In this document: piece by piece, positions 53,969 to 63,611 of the stretch
Position numbering within the stretch: position 1 is the stretch's first letter
Layout of the letters: every line of letters begins with the position of its first letter
The notes under the pieces: model-generated
What the model saw: the letters and a program-made list of their open reading frames with translations, nothing else
What the model was told of the DNA's origin: nothing
The model's database searches: none
Position numbers and translations under genes: made by a program
NCBI RefSeq assembly: GCF_003063455.1
Contig: NZ_NESN01000001.1
Location: 186,001-250,000 of the forward strand
Origin: Limnohabitans parvus II-B4
GTDB taxonomy: Bacteria > Pseudomonadota > Gammaproteobacteria > Burkholderiales > Burkholderiaceae_C
Length of the DNA: 64,000 nucleotides
Direction: 5' to 3'

Positions 53969-55330
53969 TCAAGCGTCACCGCCGGGCAAGAGCGCTTGCG
54001 CCTCGGGTTCGGGCAAGGCATCGACCTGGCGCAAAGCCCGGTTCATGACGTTGCTGCGGGTCTGGGCCTGGTCCAGGGTGTTGAGCACGGTTTGCGTTTG
54101 GTTGCGCACCTTGTCCAGCACATCGCCAAACTTGCCAAACTCGGTCTTGACCGCACCCAGCACCTGCCAGACTTCGCTGGAGCGTTTTTCAAGGGCCAGA
54201 GTCCTGAAGCCCATTTGCAGCGCATTGAGCAAGGCCATCAAATTGGTCGGGCCTGCCAGCGTGACGCGGTGGTCGCGCTGCAAGGTTTCCATCAAGCCGG
54301 GACGGCGCAGCACCTCGGCATAGAGGCCTTCGGTGGGCAAAAACAGAATGGCAAAGTCGGTGGTGTAAGGTGGTTCGAGGTACTTTTCGGCAATGGATTT
54401 GGCTTCGAGTCGGATGCGGGTTTCCAGCGCCTTGGCGCACAGCTCGGCCTGCACCGGGTCGGCACGGCCCTGCGCTTCCAGCAGGCGCTCATAGTCTTCA
54501 TTGGGGAACTTGGCGTCGATCGGCAGCCAAACAGGGTCGCCGTTGTCCGATCGGCCTGGCAGGCGGATCGCAAAGTCCACCCGGTTTTTGTCGCCGGGGC
54601 GGGTGGCCACCTGCACCGCGTATTGCTCTGGGGTGAGCACCTGTTCAAGCAGCGAAGCCAGTTGCGCTTCGCCAAACATGCCGCGGGTCTTGACGTTGGT
54701 CAGCAGGTGTTTGAGGTCGCCCACGCCTTGGGCCAGGTTGTGCATTTCGCCCAAGCCTTTGTGCACTTGCTCCAGCCGCTCGGCCACTTGCTTGAAGCTC
54801 TCGCCCAAGCGGGCTTGCAGCGTGGCTTGGAGTTTTTCGTCCACGGTCTGGCGCATTTCGTCCAGTTTGGCCGCGTTACTTTGCTGGAGCTGAGCCAGCT
54901 GCGTTTCCATGGTGCCGCGCATCTCGGTCAAGCGCCGGGCGTTCGACTCCGACAAGGCATTGACCTGTTGCGCCAGGCTGTCGGTCAGGCTTTTTTGCAG
55001 CAAAGCCAGTTGCTGGGCCAGCGCGTCGATCTGCTGGTTTTGCGTGCGGGTGGCTTCTGCGCTTTGTTGCAACAGCGATTGCTGGAACAGCGTGAGCGTC
55101 TGCATGGATTCTTGACGCCCTTGCACACCCGACTGGCTGATTTCGGTGCGCAGCTCGCGCTCCAGCCGCTCGGTCTGGGCTTGCACGGCCGCAAACTGTT
55201 GCAGCTGCCAGGCCATTTGATCTGCGGCAGTGTCTGCGTCTTCATCTGGCGCGGTTTTGGAGCGGAACAGCAAAACCAAAAGCACCAGCAGGTTCAGCCC
55301 CGCCAAGGCCAGCAAGATCCATTCGTTCAT
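53969..55330 (-). CDS. rmuC: DNA recombination protein RmuC
   Basis: This 453-residue protein has an N-terminal membrane helix (LLALAGLNLLVLLVLLF, about 6-22), a long coiled coil (about 40-215) and a RmuC nuclease-like domain (about 235-400, TRGMFGEAQLASLLEQ, LPIDAKFPNEDYERL). It limits DNA inversion and recombination in E. coli. Its start overlaps the end of the next upstream gene by 4 nt. Confidence 0.92.
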   Translation of the reverse strand: MNEWILLALAGLNLLVLLVLLFRSKTAPDEDADTAADQMAWQLQQFAAVQAQTERLERELRTEISQSGVQGRQESMQTLTLFQQSLLQQSAEATRTQNQQIDALAQQLALLQKSLTDSLAQQVNALSESNARRLTEMRGTMETQLAQLQQSNAAKLDEMRQTVDEKLQATLQARLGESFKQVAERLEQVHKGLGEMHNLAQGVGDLKHLLTNVKTRGMFGEAQLASLLEQVLTPEQYAVQVATRPGDKNRVDFAIRLPGRSDNGDPVWLPIDAKFPNEDYERLLEAQGRADPVQAELCAKALETRIRLEAKSIAEKYLEPPYTTDFAILFLPTEGLYAEVLRRPGLMETLQRDHRVTLAGPTNLMALLNALQMGFRTLALEKRSSEVWQVLGAVKTEFGKFGDVLDKVRNQTQTVLNTLDQAQTRSNVMNRALRQVDALPEPEAQALLPGGDA

Positions 55331-56313
55331 GCCGCAGCGCCCGGCAAGGTGTTCAGCGGTGTCAGGGCCTGGCCACGGGTCAGGTACGTCACCAGGTTGT
55401 CGGCTGCCAACTGAGCCATGGCCCGGCGGGTCTTGACCGTGGCACTGGCGATGTGGGGCGTCAACACCACGTTGGGCACCTTGAGCAAGTCGGGATGGAC
55501 CTGCGGCTCGCCCTCGAACACATCGAGGCCTGCCGCCGCGATCTGGCCCACAGCCAAGGCCTTGGCCAAAGCCGCATCGTCCACGATGCCGCCGCGTGCA
55601 ATGTTGACCAAGGTGGCGGTGGGCTTCATCAGCGCCAACTCGGCCGCACCGATGGTGTGGTGCGATTCGGCGCTGTAAGGCACCACCAGCATCACATGGT
55701 CAGCGGTTTGCAGCAGCTCTTGTTTGCCCACATAGCGGGCTTTGCATTCGGCCTCCAACTCGGGGCTCAAACGTGAGCGGTTGTGGTAAATCACGTTCAT
55801 GCCAAAACCGTGCGCGGCGCGGCGGGCAATGCCCTGCCCGATGCGGCCCATGCCGATGATGCCGATGGTCGAGCCATGCACCTCGGCCCCGGCAAACATG
55901 TCGTAGCTCCACTTGGTCCACTTTCCGGCACGCAAAAAATGCTCGCTTTCGGTGATGCGGCGGGCCGTGGCCATGAGCAGTGCAAAGCCAAAGTCGGCGG
56001 TGGTCTCGGTCAGCACGTCGGGGGTGTTGGTGGCCTGCACACCTGCGGCGGTCATGGCCGGCACATCAAAATTGTTGAACCCCACAGCCATATTGGCCAC
56101 GATCTTCAGCTGGGGGTTGGCTTGCAAGAGCGCCGCGTCGATCCGCTCGCTACCAGTGGTTAAAGCCCCTACTTTGCCTTGCATGCGGCGGGTCAATTCT
56201 GACGCCGACCAAACCTCATCGGCTTGGTTGCTTTCGACTTTGAAGTGAGAGGACAAGACATCCAGCACCTCAGGGAAAATCGCACGGGCGACCAAAATTT
56301 CAGCTTGATTCAA
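55327..56313 (-). CDS. D-2-hydroxyacid dehydrogenase (glyoxylate/hydroxypyruvate reductase type)
   Basis: This 328-residue NAD(P)H-dependent enzyme has the D-isomer dehydrogenase fold: nucleotide-binding IIGMGRIGQGIARRA, VNIARGGIVDDAAL, and the catalytic His in LTPHIASATV, with Arg and Glu partners. It most likely reduces glyoxylate or hydroxypyruvate (GhrB/GyaR group). It lies 31 nt downstream of nhaD in a minus-strand run pncB-nhaD-this-rmuC. Confidence 0.85.
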   Translation of the reverse strand: MNQAEILVARAIFPEVLDVLSSHFKVESNQADEVWSASELTRRMQGKVGALTTGSERIDAALLQANPQLKIVANMAVGFNNFDVPAMTAAGVQATNTPDVLTETTADFGFALLMATARRITESEHFLRAGKWTKWSYDMFAGAEVHGSTIGIIGMGRIGQGIARRAAHGFGMNVIYHNRSRLSPELEAECKARYVGKQELLQTADHVMLVVPYSAESHHTIGAAELALMKPTATLVNIARGGIVDDAALAKALAVGQIAAAGLDVFEGEPQVHPDLLKVPNVVLTPHIASATVKTRRAMAQLAADNLVTYLTRGQALTPLNTLPGAAA

Positions 56314-56344
56314 GATATTTCTCCAATTCGACAGCTCTGGGGGC

Positions 56345-57628
56345 TCAATGTGTCAGCTGGAATTGCACCATGTAAACCACAGCACCGGCCAGGTAGCCCA
56401 GCAAAGCCCAGCTGCTGATTTTTTTGGCATACCAAACAAAATCAATTTTTTCAAGGCCCATGGCCGCCACGCCTGCAGCAGAACCGATGATCAGTATGGA
56501 GCCGCCAGTACCGGCGCAATAGGCCAAAAATTCCCACAAGAAACTGTCGGTGGGGTATTGCTGCAAGCTGTACATGCCCATGGACGCGGCCACCAGGGGC
56601 ACGTTGTCAACGACCGCGCTGACCAAGCCGATGATGACCACGATGACATCTTGACGCCCTACGGCACGGTCCAGCCATTGGGCCAAGGACGACAAGATGT
56701 GGGTGTGCTCAAGCGTGGCCACCGCCAGCAAGATGCCCACAAAGAACAACACCGCACTCATGTCAATACGGGTCAAGGCGCTGACCAAGGTGAGGTGCGT
56801 TTTGGCATCATCTTCCTTGTCTTTGTGCACCACATCGCCCACCAGCCACAAGAGCCCCAGCCCCAACAAAATGCCCATGAACGGTGGCAAATGGGTGACG
56901 CCTTTGAACACAGGCACGGCTACCAGAATGCCCAAACCTAGGATGAACATCAGGTTGCGCTCAAAGGCGGTAGTCCCGGACCCGTCGACACCGTCCATTT
57001 GGACCGGTGCTTGCACTGCACGTCCGCGCAACACCCACGCCATGACCGACAGGGGCACCAGCAAGCTGATGATGGACGGCAAAAACAAACCTTTCATGAT
57101 CTCCAGCGCGGTAATTTGTCCCCCGATCCACAGCATGGTCGTGGTGACATCGCCAATGGGCGTCCACGCGCCACCGGCATTCGCGGCGATGACTATGGCA
57201 CCTGCAAAAAAGAGACGGTCCTCACGCTGGGCGAGCAACTTTTTCATCAAGGACACCATGACGATGGCCGTGGTCAGGTTGTCCAGCACAGCGCTCAGAA
57301 AGAAAGTCACCAAGCCCACCAGCCACATCAAACGCGAGAGTGAACTCGTCTTGATGCGCGAGGTCAACACCTCGAAACCGTTGTGCGCGTCGATCACCTC
57401 AACGATGGCCATGGCCCCCATCAGGAAAAACACAATTTGCGCCGTGGACATCAAGGACTCGCCCAATTCATGCGACACCGCAGCAGCGTCGCTGGACCCC
57501 AGTGCGTAAATGGTCCAAAGGAGTCCGGCGGCCAACAAAGCCGTGGCGGTCTTATTCACCTTGAGCGGGTGCTCTAAGGCAATAGCGGCATAGGCCAAGA
57601 CAAATACAAGAATCAAAAGGGTCAACAT
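56345..57628 (-). CDS. nhaD: Sodium:proton antiporter NhaD
   Basis: This 427-residue inner-membrane antiporter has about twelve hydrophobic segments and the NhaD features LDNLTTAIVMVSLMKKLL, AANAGGAWTPIGDVTTTMLW and AVVDNVPLVAASMGMY. It exports Na+ in exchange for H+. It sits 18 nt downstream of pncB; a second antiporter-like gene is on the other side of pncB, so the three form a small divergent group. Confidence 0.93.
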   Translation of the reverse strand: MLTLLILVFVLAYAAIALEHPLKVNKTATALLAAGLLWTIYALGSSDAAAVSHELGESLMSTAQIVFFLMGAMAIVEVIDAHNGFEVLTSRIKTSSLSRLMWLVGLVTFFLSAVLDNLTTAIVMVSLMKKLLAQREDRLFFAGAIVIAANAGGAWTPIGDVTTTMLWIGGQITALEIMKGLFLPSIISLLVPLSVMAWVLRGRAVQAPVQMDGVDGSGTTAFERNLMFILGLGILVAVPVFKGVTHLPPFMGILLGLGLLWLVGDVVHKDKEDDAKTHLTLVSALTRIDMSAVLFFVGILLAVATLEHTHILSSLAQWLDRAVGRQDVIVVIIGLVSAVVDNVPLVAASMGMYSLQQYPTDSFLWEFLAYCAGTGGSILIIGSAAGVAAMGLEKIDFVWYAKKISSWALLGYLAGAVVYMVQFQLTH

Positions 57629-57646
57629 GAATGGCAGCTTTCCGTA

Positions 57647-58840
57647 TCAGTGCACAGCGACCGAAGGGTCGATTTCAAAAACCTGGCGCAAATAGGCCAA
57701 ATACTTCTCGTCGTCGCACATGCCCTTGCCAGGCGTGTCGGACAATTTGGCCACCGGTTGGCCGTTGCAACGCGTCATCTTGATGACGATCTGCAGCGGC
57801 TCATAGCCCAGGTCATTTGTCAGGTTGGTGCCCACCCCGAAAGCCAGTTGGCAACGGCCCCGGAACTGCTCGAACAACTCGATCGTGCGCGGAATGGTCA
57901 GGCTGTCGCTGAAGATCAGCGTCTTGGTTTTGGGGTTGACGCGGTTTTGCTCGTAGTGCGCAATCATGCGCTCGCCCCAGCTGAACGGGTCACCACTGTC
58001 GTGACGGGCCCCGTCAAACAGCTTGCAAAAGTACAAGTCGAAGTCACGCAAAAAGGCATTGAACCCGTACACATCGGACAGGGCAATGCCCAGATCGCCC
58101 CGGTATTCCTTGGCCCAGGACTCAAAAGCAAAAATCTGGCTGTCGCGCAAGCGTGGGCCCAGTGCCTGGCAGGCCTGCAAATACTCGTGCGCCATGGTGC
58201 CCAGCGGGGTCAATCCCAGCAAATAGGCGTAGTACACATTGCTGGTGCCTGCGAACTGCCCTGTTGGGCCAGTGCCCAGACGGGCTGACAAGACACGCAG
58301 CACCTCTTCGTGCCAAGCCCGAGAAAAGCGGCGGCGTGTGCCGTAGTCGGCAATTTTGAGGGCCTCAAGACCAGGGGCCTGCAACTGAGCGATTTTGGTG
58401 TCCAGGCGGCGACGGCCCTCCATCAGGTCCGGTACCTTCTGTGTGTTGCGGAAGTACACCTCGTTGACGATGGCCAGCACCGGGATCTCGAACAAGATGG
58501 TGTGCAGCCAGGGGCCCTGGATGGTGATGTCGATCTCGCCTGTGGCCAGCGCCGTGACCTGGATGTATTTTTCATTGAGTTTGAACAAGTCCAGAAAATC
58601 AACAAAGTCGCTTTTGATGAAGCGCAGCGATCGCAGGTATTGCAGCTCCCCTTCTTTGAAAGTCAGGCTGCACAAGGAGCGGATTTCTTCCCGGATTTCC
58701 TTGGCAAACGGGGCCAGCGGCACGCCCGGGTTGCGGCATTTGAATTTGTATTCGACCTGCGCCCCCGGAAATTGGTGCAGCACCACCTGCATCATGGTGA
58801 ATTTGTAGAGGTCAGTGTCGAGCAGACTGGTGATGATCAT
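57647..58840 (-). CDS. pncB: Nicotinate phosphoribosyltransferase
   Basis: This 397-residue enzyme joins nicotinate to PRPP in NAD salvage. [14 protein letters not shown] at the N-terminus, GTMAHEYLQ (His that is phosphorylated in relatives), [17 protein letters not shown] and IFSDSLTI mark the family. The ATG at 58840 ([10 protein letters not shown]) is typical; an upstream start at 58879 is not needed. Confidence 0.95.
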   Translation of the reverse strand: MIITSLLDTDLYKFTMMQVVLHQFPGAQVEYKFKCRNPGVPLAPFAKEIREEIRSLCSLTFKEGELQYLRSLRFIKSDFVDFLDLFKLNEKYIQVTALATGEIDITIQGPWLHTILFEIPVLAIVNEVYFRNTQKVPDLMEGRRRLDTKIAQLQAPGLEALKIADYGTRRRFSRAWHEEVLRVLSARLGTGPTGQFAGTSNVYYAYLLGLTPLGTMAHEYLQACQALGPRLRDSQIFAFESWAKEYRGDLGIALSDVYGFNAFLRDFDLYFCKLFDGARHDSGDPFSWGERMIAHYEQNRVNPKTKTLIFSDSLTIPRTIELFEQFRGRCQLAFGVGTNLTNDLGYEPLQIVIKMTRCNGQPVAKLSDTPGKGMCDDEKYLAYLRQVFEIDPSVAVH

Positions 58841-58946
58841 GGCAGGGGTTATCTGCCCCACAAGACCGGGGCGACGCAAAAGCTGGAAGGCTGATATTAA
58901 CCAAATATGACAGCGGGGCCGATCGATCCGCTAAGATTACAGCGGG

Positions 58947-58976
58947 TGTTGCACTGCATTCGGGGCAACAGGTTTT
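58947..58976 (+). promoter_or_regulatory. Hairpin with T run in the leader of the antiporter gene
   Basis: TGTTGC/GCAACA form a 6-bp stem (58947-58952 with 58965-58970) followed by GG and six T's, 39 nt before the start of the plus-strand antiporter gene. It may be a weak terminator or attenuator. A second, 5-bp stem (CCGCT/AGCGG, 58928-58945) precedes it. Confidence 0.35.
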
Positions 58977-59014
58977 TTGCGAAGGTCGGGCCGCCTCGCA
59001 AACGGAGTCTTTCC

Positions 59015-60280
59015 ATGCCCACGCCTGTCCCCATCGCCCTGCAATGGCTTGCCGCTGCGATTTTTGCCCTGGCCCTGATTCACTCGTTTTCCACCCGACA
59101 TTTTGAACAGCTGGCCCGCAAGCACCCTCGCTATGCCGGCCTTTGGCATCTGCTGGGCGAGGTCGAGGTTGTTTTCGGCCTCTGGGCCAGCATCCTGATG
59201 GCCATGTCCTTCATGCTGATCGGCCAAAACCAAACCCTGACTTATCTGGAGTCACGCAATTTCACAGAACCGCTGTTCGTCTTCGCCGTGATGGTGATCG
59301 CAGGCACCCGCCCAGTGCTGACCCTTGCAAACCGGCTGGTCGTGCGCCTGGCCAGCTTGTGGCCAGGGCCGCAGAGCATGCCCACCTACATTTTGGTCAT
59401 GGCCTTGTTGCCGCTACTGGGCTCGTTCATCACCGAGCCTGCCGCCATGACCCTGGGGGCGCTGCTGCTGCGGGACACGCTCTTTGCCCAGGCCGTGTCC
59501 GAACGGCTTAAATACGCGACATTGGGCGCGCTCTTCGTCAACGTGTCGATTGGCGGCACGCTGACGCCATTTGCCGCCCCCCCGGTGCTCATGGTCGCCC
59601 ACGTATGGCAATGGGATTTTGCGTTCATGCTTCAGACCTTTGGCTGGAAAGCTGCCCTGGCTGTGCTCGTCAATGCCCTAGGGGCAAGCTGGCTGTTCCG
59701 CCGCGAGCTGACCGCACTGCCACAGGCGCCCGCCCCACAAGGAGCATCCGTCCCGGCAGGCATCATGGGCATGCATCTGCTGTTTTTGGGCGGCGTTGTC
59801 TTTTTTGCACACCATCCGGTGGTTTTCATCGGGTTGATGCTGTTGTTTCTGGGATTTGTCACAGCCTGGCGCGAGCACCAAAGTCCGCTGATCTTGCGCG
59901 AAGCGCTGCTGGTATCGTTCTTTCTGGCCGGGCTGGTGGTTCTGGGTGGCTTGCAACAGTGGTGGCTCGAACCTTTGCTGCTGGGCTTGCCAGCCGATGC
60001 TGTCTTTTACGGCGCTATGTTACTCACCGCTATCACTGACAATGCGGCCATCACCTACTTGGGTTCACTGGTGCCTGGCTTGAGTGCTGATTTCAAGGTG
60101 GCGCTGGTGGCCGGCGCGGTGACTGGCGGCGGCCTCACGCTGATCGCCAATGCGCCCAACCCAGCTGGTGCAGCCATCCTCAAGGGATATTTTCCGGACA
60201 GCAACATCGCGCCCTTGAAGCTTTTGCTGGCAGCCATCCCGCCCACCGTGGTGGCCGCACTGGCCTTTCGCTGGCTTTGA
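59015..60280 (+). CDS. Putative Na+/H+ antiporter (Na_H_antiport_3 type)
   Basis: This 421-residue inner-membrane protein has about eleven to twelve hydrophobic segments. LLGSFITEPAAMTLGALLLRD, GGTLTPFAAPPVLMVA and AITDNAAITYLGSL are features of the putative antiporter family PF07399. It is divergent from pncB, and ends 7 nt before the convergent livF stop. The ATG at 59015 (MPTPVPIALQW) puts the first helix at the N-terminus; upstream start at 58907 is less likely. Confidence 0.8.
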   Translation: MPTPVPIALQWLAAAIFALALIHSFSTRHFEQLARKHPRYAGLWHLLGEVEVVFGLWASILMAMSFMLIGQNQTLTYLESRNFTEPLFVFAVMVIAGTRPVLTLANRLVVRLASLWPGPQSMPTYILVMALLPLLGSFITEPAAMTLGALLLRDTLFAQAVSERLKYATLGALFVNVSIGGTLTPFAAPPVLMVAHVWQWDFAFMLQTFGWKAALAVLVNALGASWLFRRELTALPQAPAPQGASVPAGIMGMHLLFLGGVVFFAHHPVVFIGLMLLFLGFVTAWREHQSPLILREALLVSFFLAGLVVLGGLQQWWLEPLLLGLPADAVFYGAMLLTAITDNAAITYLGSLVPGLSADFKVALVAGAVTGGGLTLIANAPNPAGAAILKGYFPDSNIAPLKLLLAAIPPTVVAALAFRWL

Positions 60281-60287
60281 AGTCTGC

Positions 60288-60935
60288 TCAGGCCAGCCGA
60301 CCACCGACCAGCGTCAACACCCGCTGCGCGTGACCGGCCAGAATCTGGTTCTGTTCGGCTACCAGCATGGCCACCCCTTCTTGGGTCAGTTGCAGCAACG
60401 CATCGCGCAGGGCCGCCACCAGCACCGGAGCAATGCCCTCGCAAGGCTCGTCCAACAGCAGTAATCGCGGGCCGGTCATCAGCGTGCGGGCCAGCGCCAG
60501 CATTTGCTGCTCGCCCCCACTCATCTGGCTGGCCGAGCGGTGCAACATGACCTGCAACTGCGGAAACAAAGCCATGACGCGGTCAAAGCGCTGCACGGGC
60601 GTGGCCTGACCGCTTGGGGCGGAACCAGAACTGGCAGCGATCCACAGGTTTTCTTTCACCGACAAGCCAGTGAACAAGCGCCGGTCTTCGGCCACAAAAC
60701 CCAGGCCCGCCCGAGCTCGGCGATGGGCGGGCCAGTTCTGAATCGCTTGGCCTTGCCAATGGATTCGGCCTTGCGCACGGGGGCCGATGCCAATCAAGCT
60801 TTGTAGCAAGGTAGATTTGCCCGCGCCATTCAAACCCTGAATGACGACCAGCTCGCCCTCGCCCACCGTCAGGCTGACGTTGAACAATGCCTGAGCTTGG
60901 CCATACCAGGCGTTCAGACCTTCAACGGTGAGCAT
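60288..60935 (-). CDS. livF: Branched-chain amino acid-type ABC transporter, ATPase LivF
   Basis: This 215-residue ATPase has Walker A GLNGAGKSTLLQ, signature MSGGEQQMLAL, Walker B RLLLLDEPCEG and begins MLTVEGLNAWYGQAQAL. It powers import with LivG through the fused LivHM permease. Its start overlaps the livG end by 14 nt. Confidence 0.92.
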   Translation of the reverse strand: MLTVEGLNAWYGQAQALFNVSLTVGEGELVVIQGLNGAGKSTLLQSLIGIGPRAQGRIHWQGQAIQNWPAHRRARAGLGFVAEDRRLFTGLSVKENLWIAASSGSAPSGQATPVQRFDRVMALFPQLQVMLHRSASQMSGGEQQMLALARTLMTGPRLLLLDEPCEGIAPVLVAALRDALLQLTQEGVAMLVAEQNQILAGHAQRVLTLVGGRLA

Positions 60936-61713
60936 CGAGCAGGCCTTTCATGTCGAAGTCGAACCCCAGGTAACGCTCGCGCACCTGCGGGTCTTGCGCC
61001 ACGGCTTCGGGCTTGCCATCGGCCACCAAGCGGCCTTGTATGAGCACAAGCACCCGGTCAGCTACGCCAAACACGGCGTCCATGTTGTGTTCGGTGTAGA
61101 GCACCGTCACGCCTTGCGTGGCAAGCTGCCGCACCAGCGCCATCATGTCGGCACGCTCGGCCAGGGCGAGACCGGCAGCGGGTTCATCCAGCAACAGCAA
61201 GGATGGCCCGGTGGCCGACAAACCCGCCAAGGCCATGGCCAGCTCCAGGCGCTTTTTCGCGCCATAGGGCAAGTCGGCCACGCTGGCATGGGCCTGAGCC
61301 TGCAAGCCCGCTTGCGCGACCAGTTGCAGCGCCCGCTCGGACTGGCGGCGGTCCAGCCGGTCCCACCAGGCCAGCAGCTGGTCGCTGCGCAGCACCAGCT
61401 GGATGTTTTGCAGCACCGTGAGCGCCTCAAAGGTTTGCGCCACCTGAAAGGTGCGGGCCACGCCCAGGCGCTGACGCTCGGCGGGCGGCTTGCCCAAAAG
61501 CGACTGGCCTTGCCAGAGCACATCACCCGACGTGGGCACCTGCTGACCCGCCAGGCAGGCAAAACAGGTCGATTTGCCTGCGCCATTGGGCCCGATCAGG
61601 GCCACGCACTGGCCTGCTGGCACGTCAAAATCCACACCGTCCAGCGCCCGCACCCCGCCAAAATGCTTGGCCAGACCGCGCACCTGCAATACGGTTGTGT
61701 TCATCGGGCTCAT
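60922..61713 (-). CDS. livG: Branched-chain amino acid-type ABC transporter, ATPase LivG
   Basis: This 263-residue ATPase has Walker A GPNGAGKSTCFA, an ABC signature in the form LPYGAKKRLELAMAL, Walker B LLLLDEPAAGL and the LivG-type TEHNMDAVF. The ATG at 61713 overlaps the livHM stop by 4 nt. The open frame extends far upstream, but the true gene starts here. Confidence 0.92.
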   Translation of the reverse strand: MSPMNTTVLQVRGLAKHFGGVRALDGVDFDVPAGQCVALIGPNGAGKSTCFACLAGQQVPTSGDVLWQGQSLLGKPPAERQRLGVARTFQVAQTFEALTVLQNIQLVLRSDQLLAWWDRLDRRQSERALQLVAQAGLQAQAHASVADLPYGAKKRLELAMALAGLSATGPSLLLLDEPAAGLALAERADMMALVRQLATQGVTVLYTEHNMDAVFGVADRVLVLIQGRLVADGKPEAVAQDPQVRERYLGFDFDMKGLLDAHR

Positions 61714-63581
61714 GCGGTTCGCCCCTTGATGGGCCCAAACCGGGTCAACAACATTTGCACCCCACCCAGCACGCCGCTCGGGGCCAGCACCATCACGGCC
61801 ATGATCACCAAGCCCAAAACGCCGCGCCAATAATCCAGCCCCTGCCCCAGTTCGGCCCCGCCCCAGACCAAAAGTGCACTGCCCACTGCCGCACCCCATA
61901 ACTGGTGCACCCCGCCCAACAAAATGACCAGCAAGGCATCGACCGACATGGCGACCGAGGCCACCGAGGGAAAGACCGCGCCTTTGAAAGCGGCCCACAA
62001 GCCCCCGGCCAGCCCGGCCAAAGTGGCGCTGCCCACAAACACCTGGTAGCGCAAAGCCTGCACCGGCAAACCGCTGGCGGCTGCCCGCAGCGGGGCATCG
62101 CGCAAGGCCTGCAAAGCCGCGCCCCGACTGGACCCGACCACACGGGCCATGCCCGCCAGCGCCAGCAACACGCCCGCGCACAGCGCGGCATCCCAAAATG
62201 GACGTTGCTCGGGATCGACCAGACGCAGACCAATCAGTCCGTTGTCGCCCCCCGTGAGGCCCACCCATTGGGTCGCGCCCGCCCAGACCATTTGCGCCAG
62301 CGCCAGCGACAGCATCGCCAAGTAGACCCCGCTGCTGCGCACCACCAAAGCGCCAAAAACCAAGGCCACGGTCAGCGCCAGCGCCATGCCGGCGGCCAAG
62401 GACGTCAACAGGCCCGAACCCCAGTGCAGGTGTGCCAGCGCCGCGCCATAAGCGCCCAGTGCAAAAAATGCGGCATGGCCAAAACTGACCAGACCGCCCA
62501 GCGCCATCATCCACTGCAGGCTGAGGCCAAACAACATCATCACCATCACGTCTTCTGCCAGGCTGCGCCCGTAGTCGCCCTGCCCCCAAGCCAACAGCGT
62601 CAAGCTCACAAAAACTGCCGCAAACATCGCACGCCCAACCCACGCCACAGGCCAGAGTGCAAACACGGGTACGCTTTCACGCTGTTCGGCATGGGCCGCA
62701 GAACCAGCCAAGCCCTGAGGCCGCCAAACCAACACCACCGCCATGGTCAAAAACACCAACACCAGCGTGGCCTGCGGGAAAAAACTCACACCCAAAGCAT
62801 GGATCACACCAATCAGCACAGCCGCAGCAAAAGCCCCGCCGATGCTGCCCAGCCCGCCCGTGACCACGACCACAAAGGTCTCGACCACCACGTTCACGTC
62901 CATCTGCAAATTGGCCGGTTCACGCGGCAGCTGCAGCGCCCCGGCCAAACCGGCCAGGCCACAGCCCAGCATGACCACGCCCAGCATGAGGGGTGCGGGG
63001 TTCACGCCCAAGGCATCCAACATCTCGCGGTCTTGCGTGGCGGCTTTGACACGCTGGCCCCACAGCGTGCGCGTGAGCAACAGGTGCAGGCCCAGCCAGA
63101 CGAGTGGGCCCAGCACCAGCGTGAAGAGTTGCCAGGTCGGGAAATACGACTCGCCCAGTTCAATCGCGCCCTTGAGGCCCGGAAAGCGCGGGGCAAAAAC
63201 CTCTTCCGGCCCGAAATACCAGCGCATGGCGTCGTGCAACGCCAGCGTCAGGCCAAAAGTGGCGACCAGTTGGTAGAGCTGGGGGGCATGGCGCATGCGC
63301 TTTAAGAGCAGCACCTCGGTGATGGCCCCGAGCAAGGCCGCCAGGCACGCGCCCATAAGGATGGCCGTGCCATAGCCCCAAGCGGTGTCGGCCATCGCGG
63401 GCCACCAGTGGGTGACGGCATGTGCCGACCACAAAGCACCCAGCATGAAGAAGCTGCCGTGCGCGAAATTGACAATCCGGGTCACGCCAAAAATCAGCGT
63501 CAGCCCGGATGCCATCAGGAACAAGGTGGTGGCGTGGCTCAGGCCATTGAGCAGTTGAAGCGCCAAGCCGTCGAAACCCAA
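61710..63581 (-). CDS. Fused LivH-LivM permease of branched-chain amino acid-type ABC transporter
   Basis: This 623-residue protein joins two permeases normally made separately. Residues 1-290 are LivH-like (SGLTLIFGVTRIVNFAHGSFFM, GGLGSIGGAFAAAVLIG) and 305-623 are LivM-like (GGLVSFGHAAFFALGAY, SVDALLVILLGGVHQLWG). No stop or frame change separates them. The periplasmic binding protein (livJ/K) is not in the window. Substrates could be amino acids, urea or amides. Confidence 0.88.
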   Translation of the reverse strand: MGFDGLALQLLNGLSHATTLFLMASGLTLIFGVTRIVNFAHGSFFMLGALWSAHAVTHWWPAMADTAWGYGTAILMGACLAALLGAITEVLLLKRMRHAPQLYQLVATFGLTLALHDAMRWYFGPEEVFAPRFPGLKGAIELGESYFPTWQLFTLVLGPLVWLGLHLLLTRTLWGQRVKAATQDREMLDALGVNPAPLMLGVVMLGCGLAGLAGALQLPREPANLQMDVNVVVETFVVVVTGGLGSIGGAFAAAVLIGVIHALGVSFFPQATLVLVFLTMAVVLVWRPQGLAGSAAHAEQRESVPVFALWPVAWVGRAMFAAVFVSLTLLAWGQGDYGRSLAEDVMVMMLFGLSLQWMMALGGLVSFGHAAFFALGAYGAALAHLHWGSGLLTSLAAGMALALTVALVFGALVVRSSGVYLAMLSLALAQMVWAGATQWVGLTGGDNGLIGLRLVDPEQRPFWDAALCAGVLLALAGMARVVGSSRGAALQALRDAPLRAAASGLPVQALRYQVFVGSATLAGLAGGLWAAFKGAVFPSVASVAMSVDALLVILLGGVHQLWGAAVGSALLVWGGAELGQGLDYWRGVLGLVIMAVMVLAPSGVLGGVQMLLTRFGPIKGRTA

Positions 63582-63611
63582 ACTTGTTCCTTTCTTCTCA
63601 GAACTGCGAGC

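Noticed and set aside
61714..62643. N-terminal extension of the livG frame to 573 codons
   Set aside because: The upstream part is a Gly/Ala/Arg-rich translation of the livHM gene in another frame; the Walker A domain begins right after the ATG at 61713.
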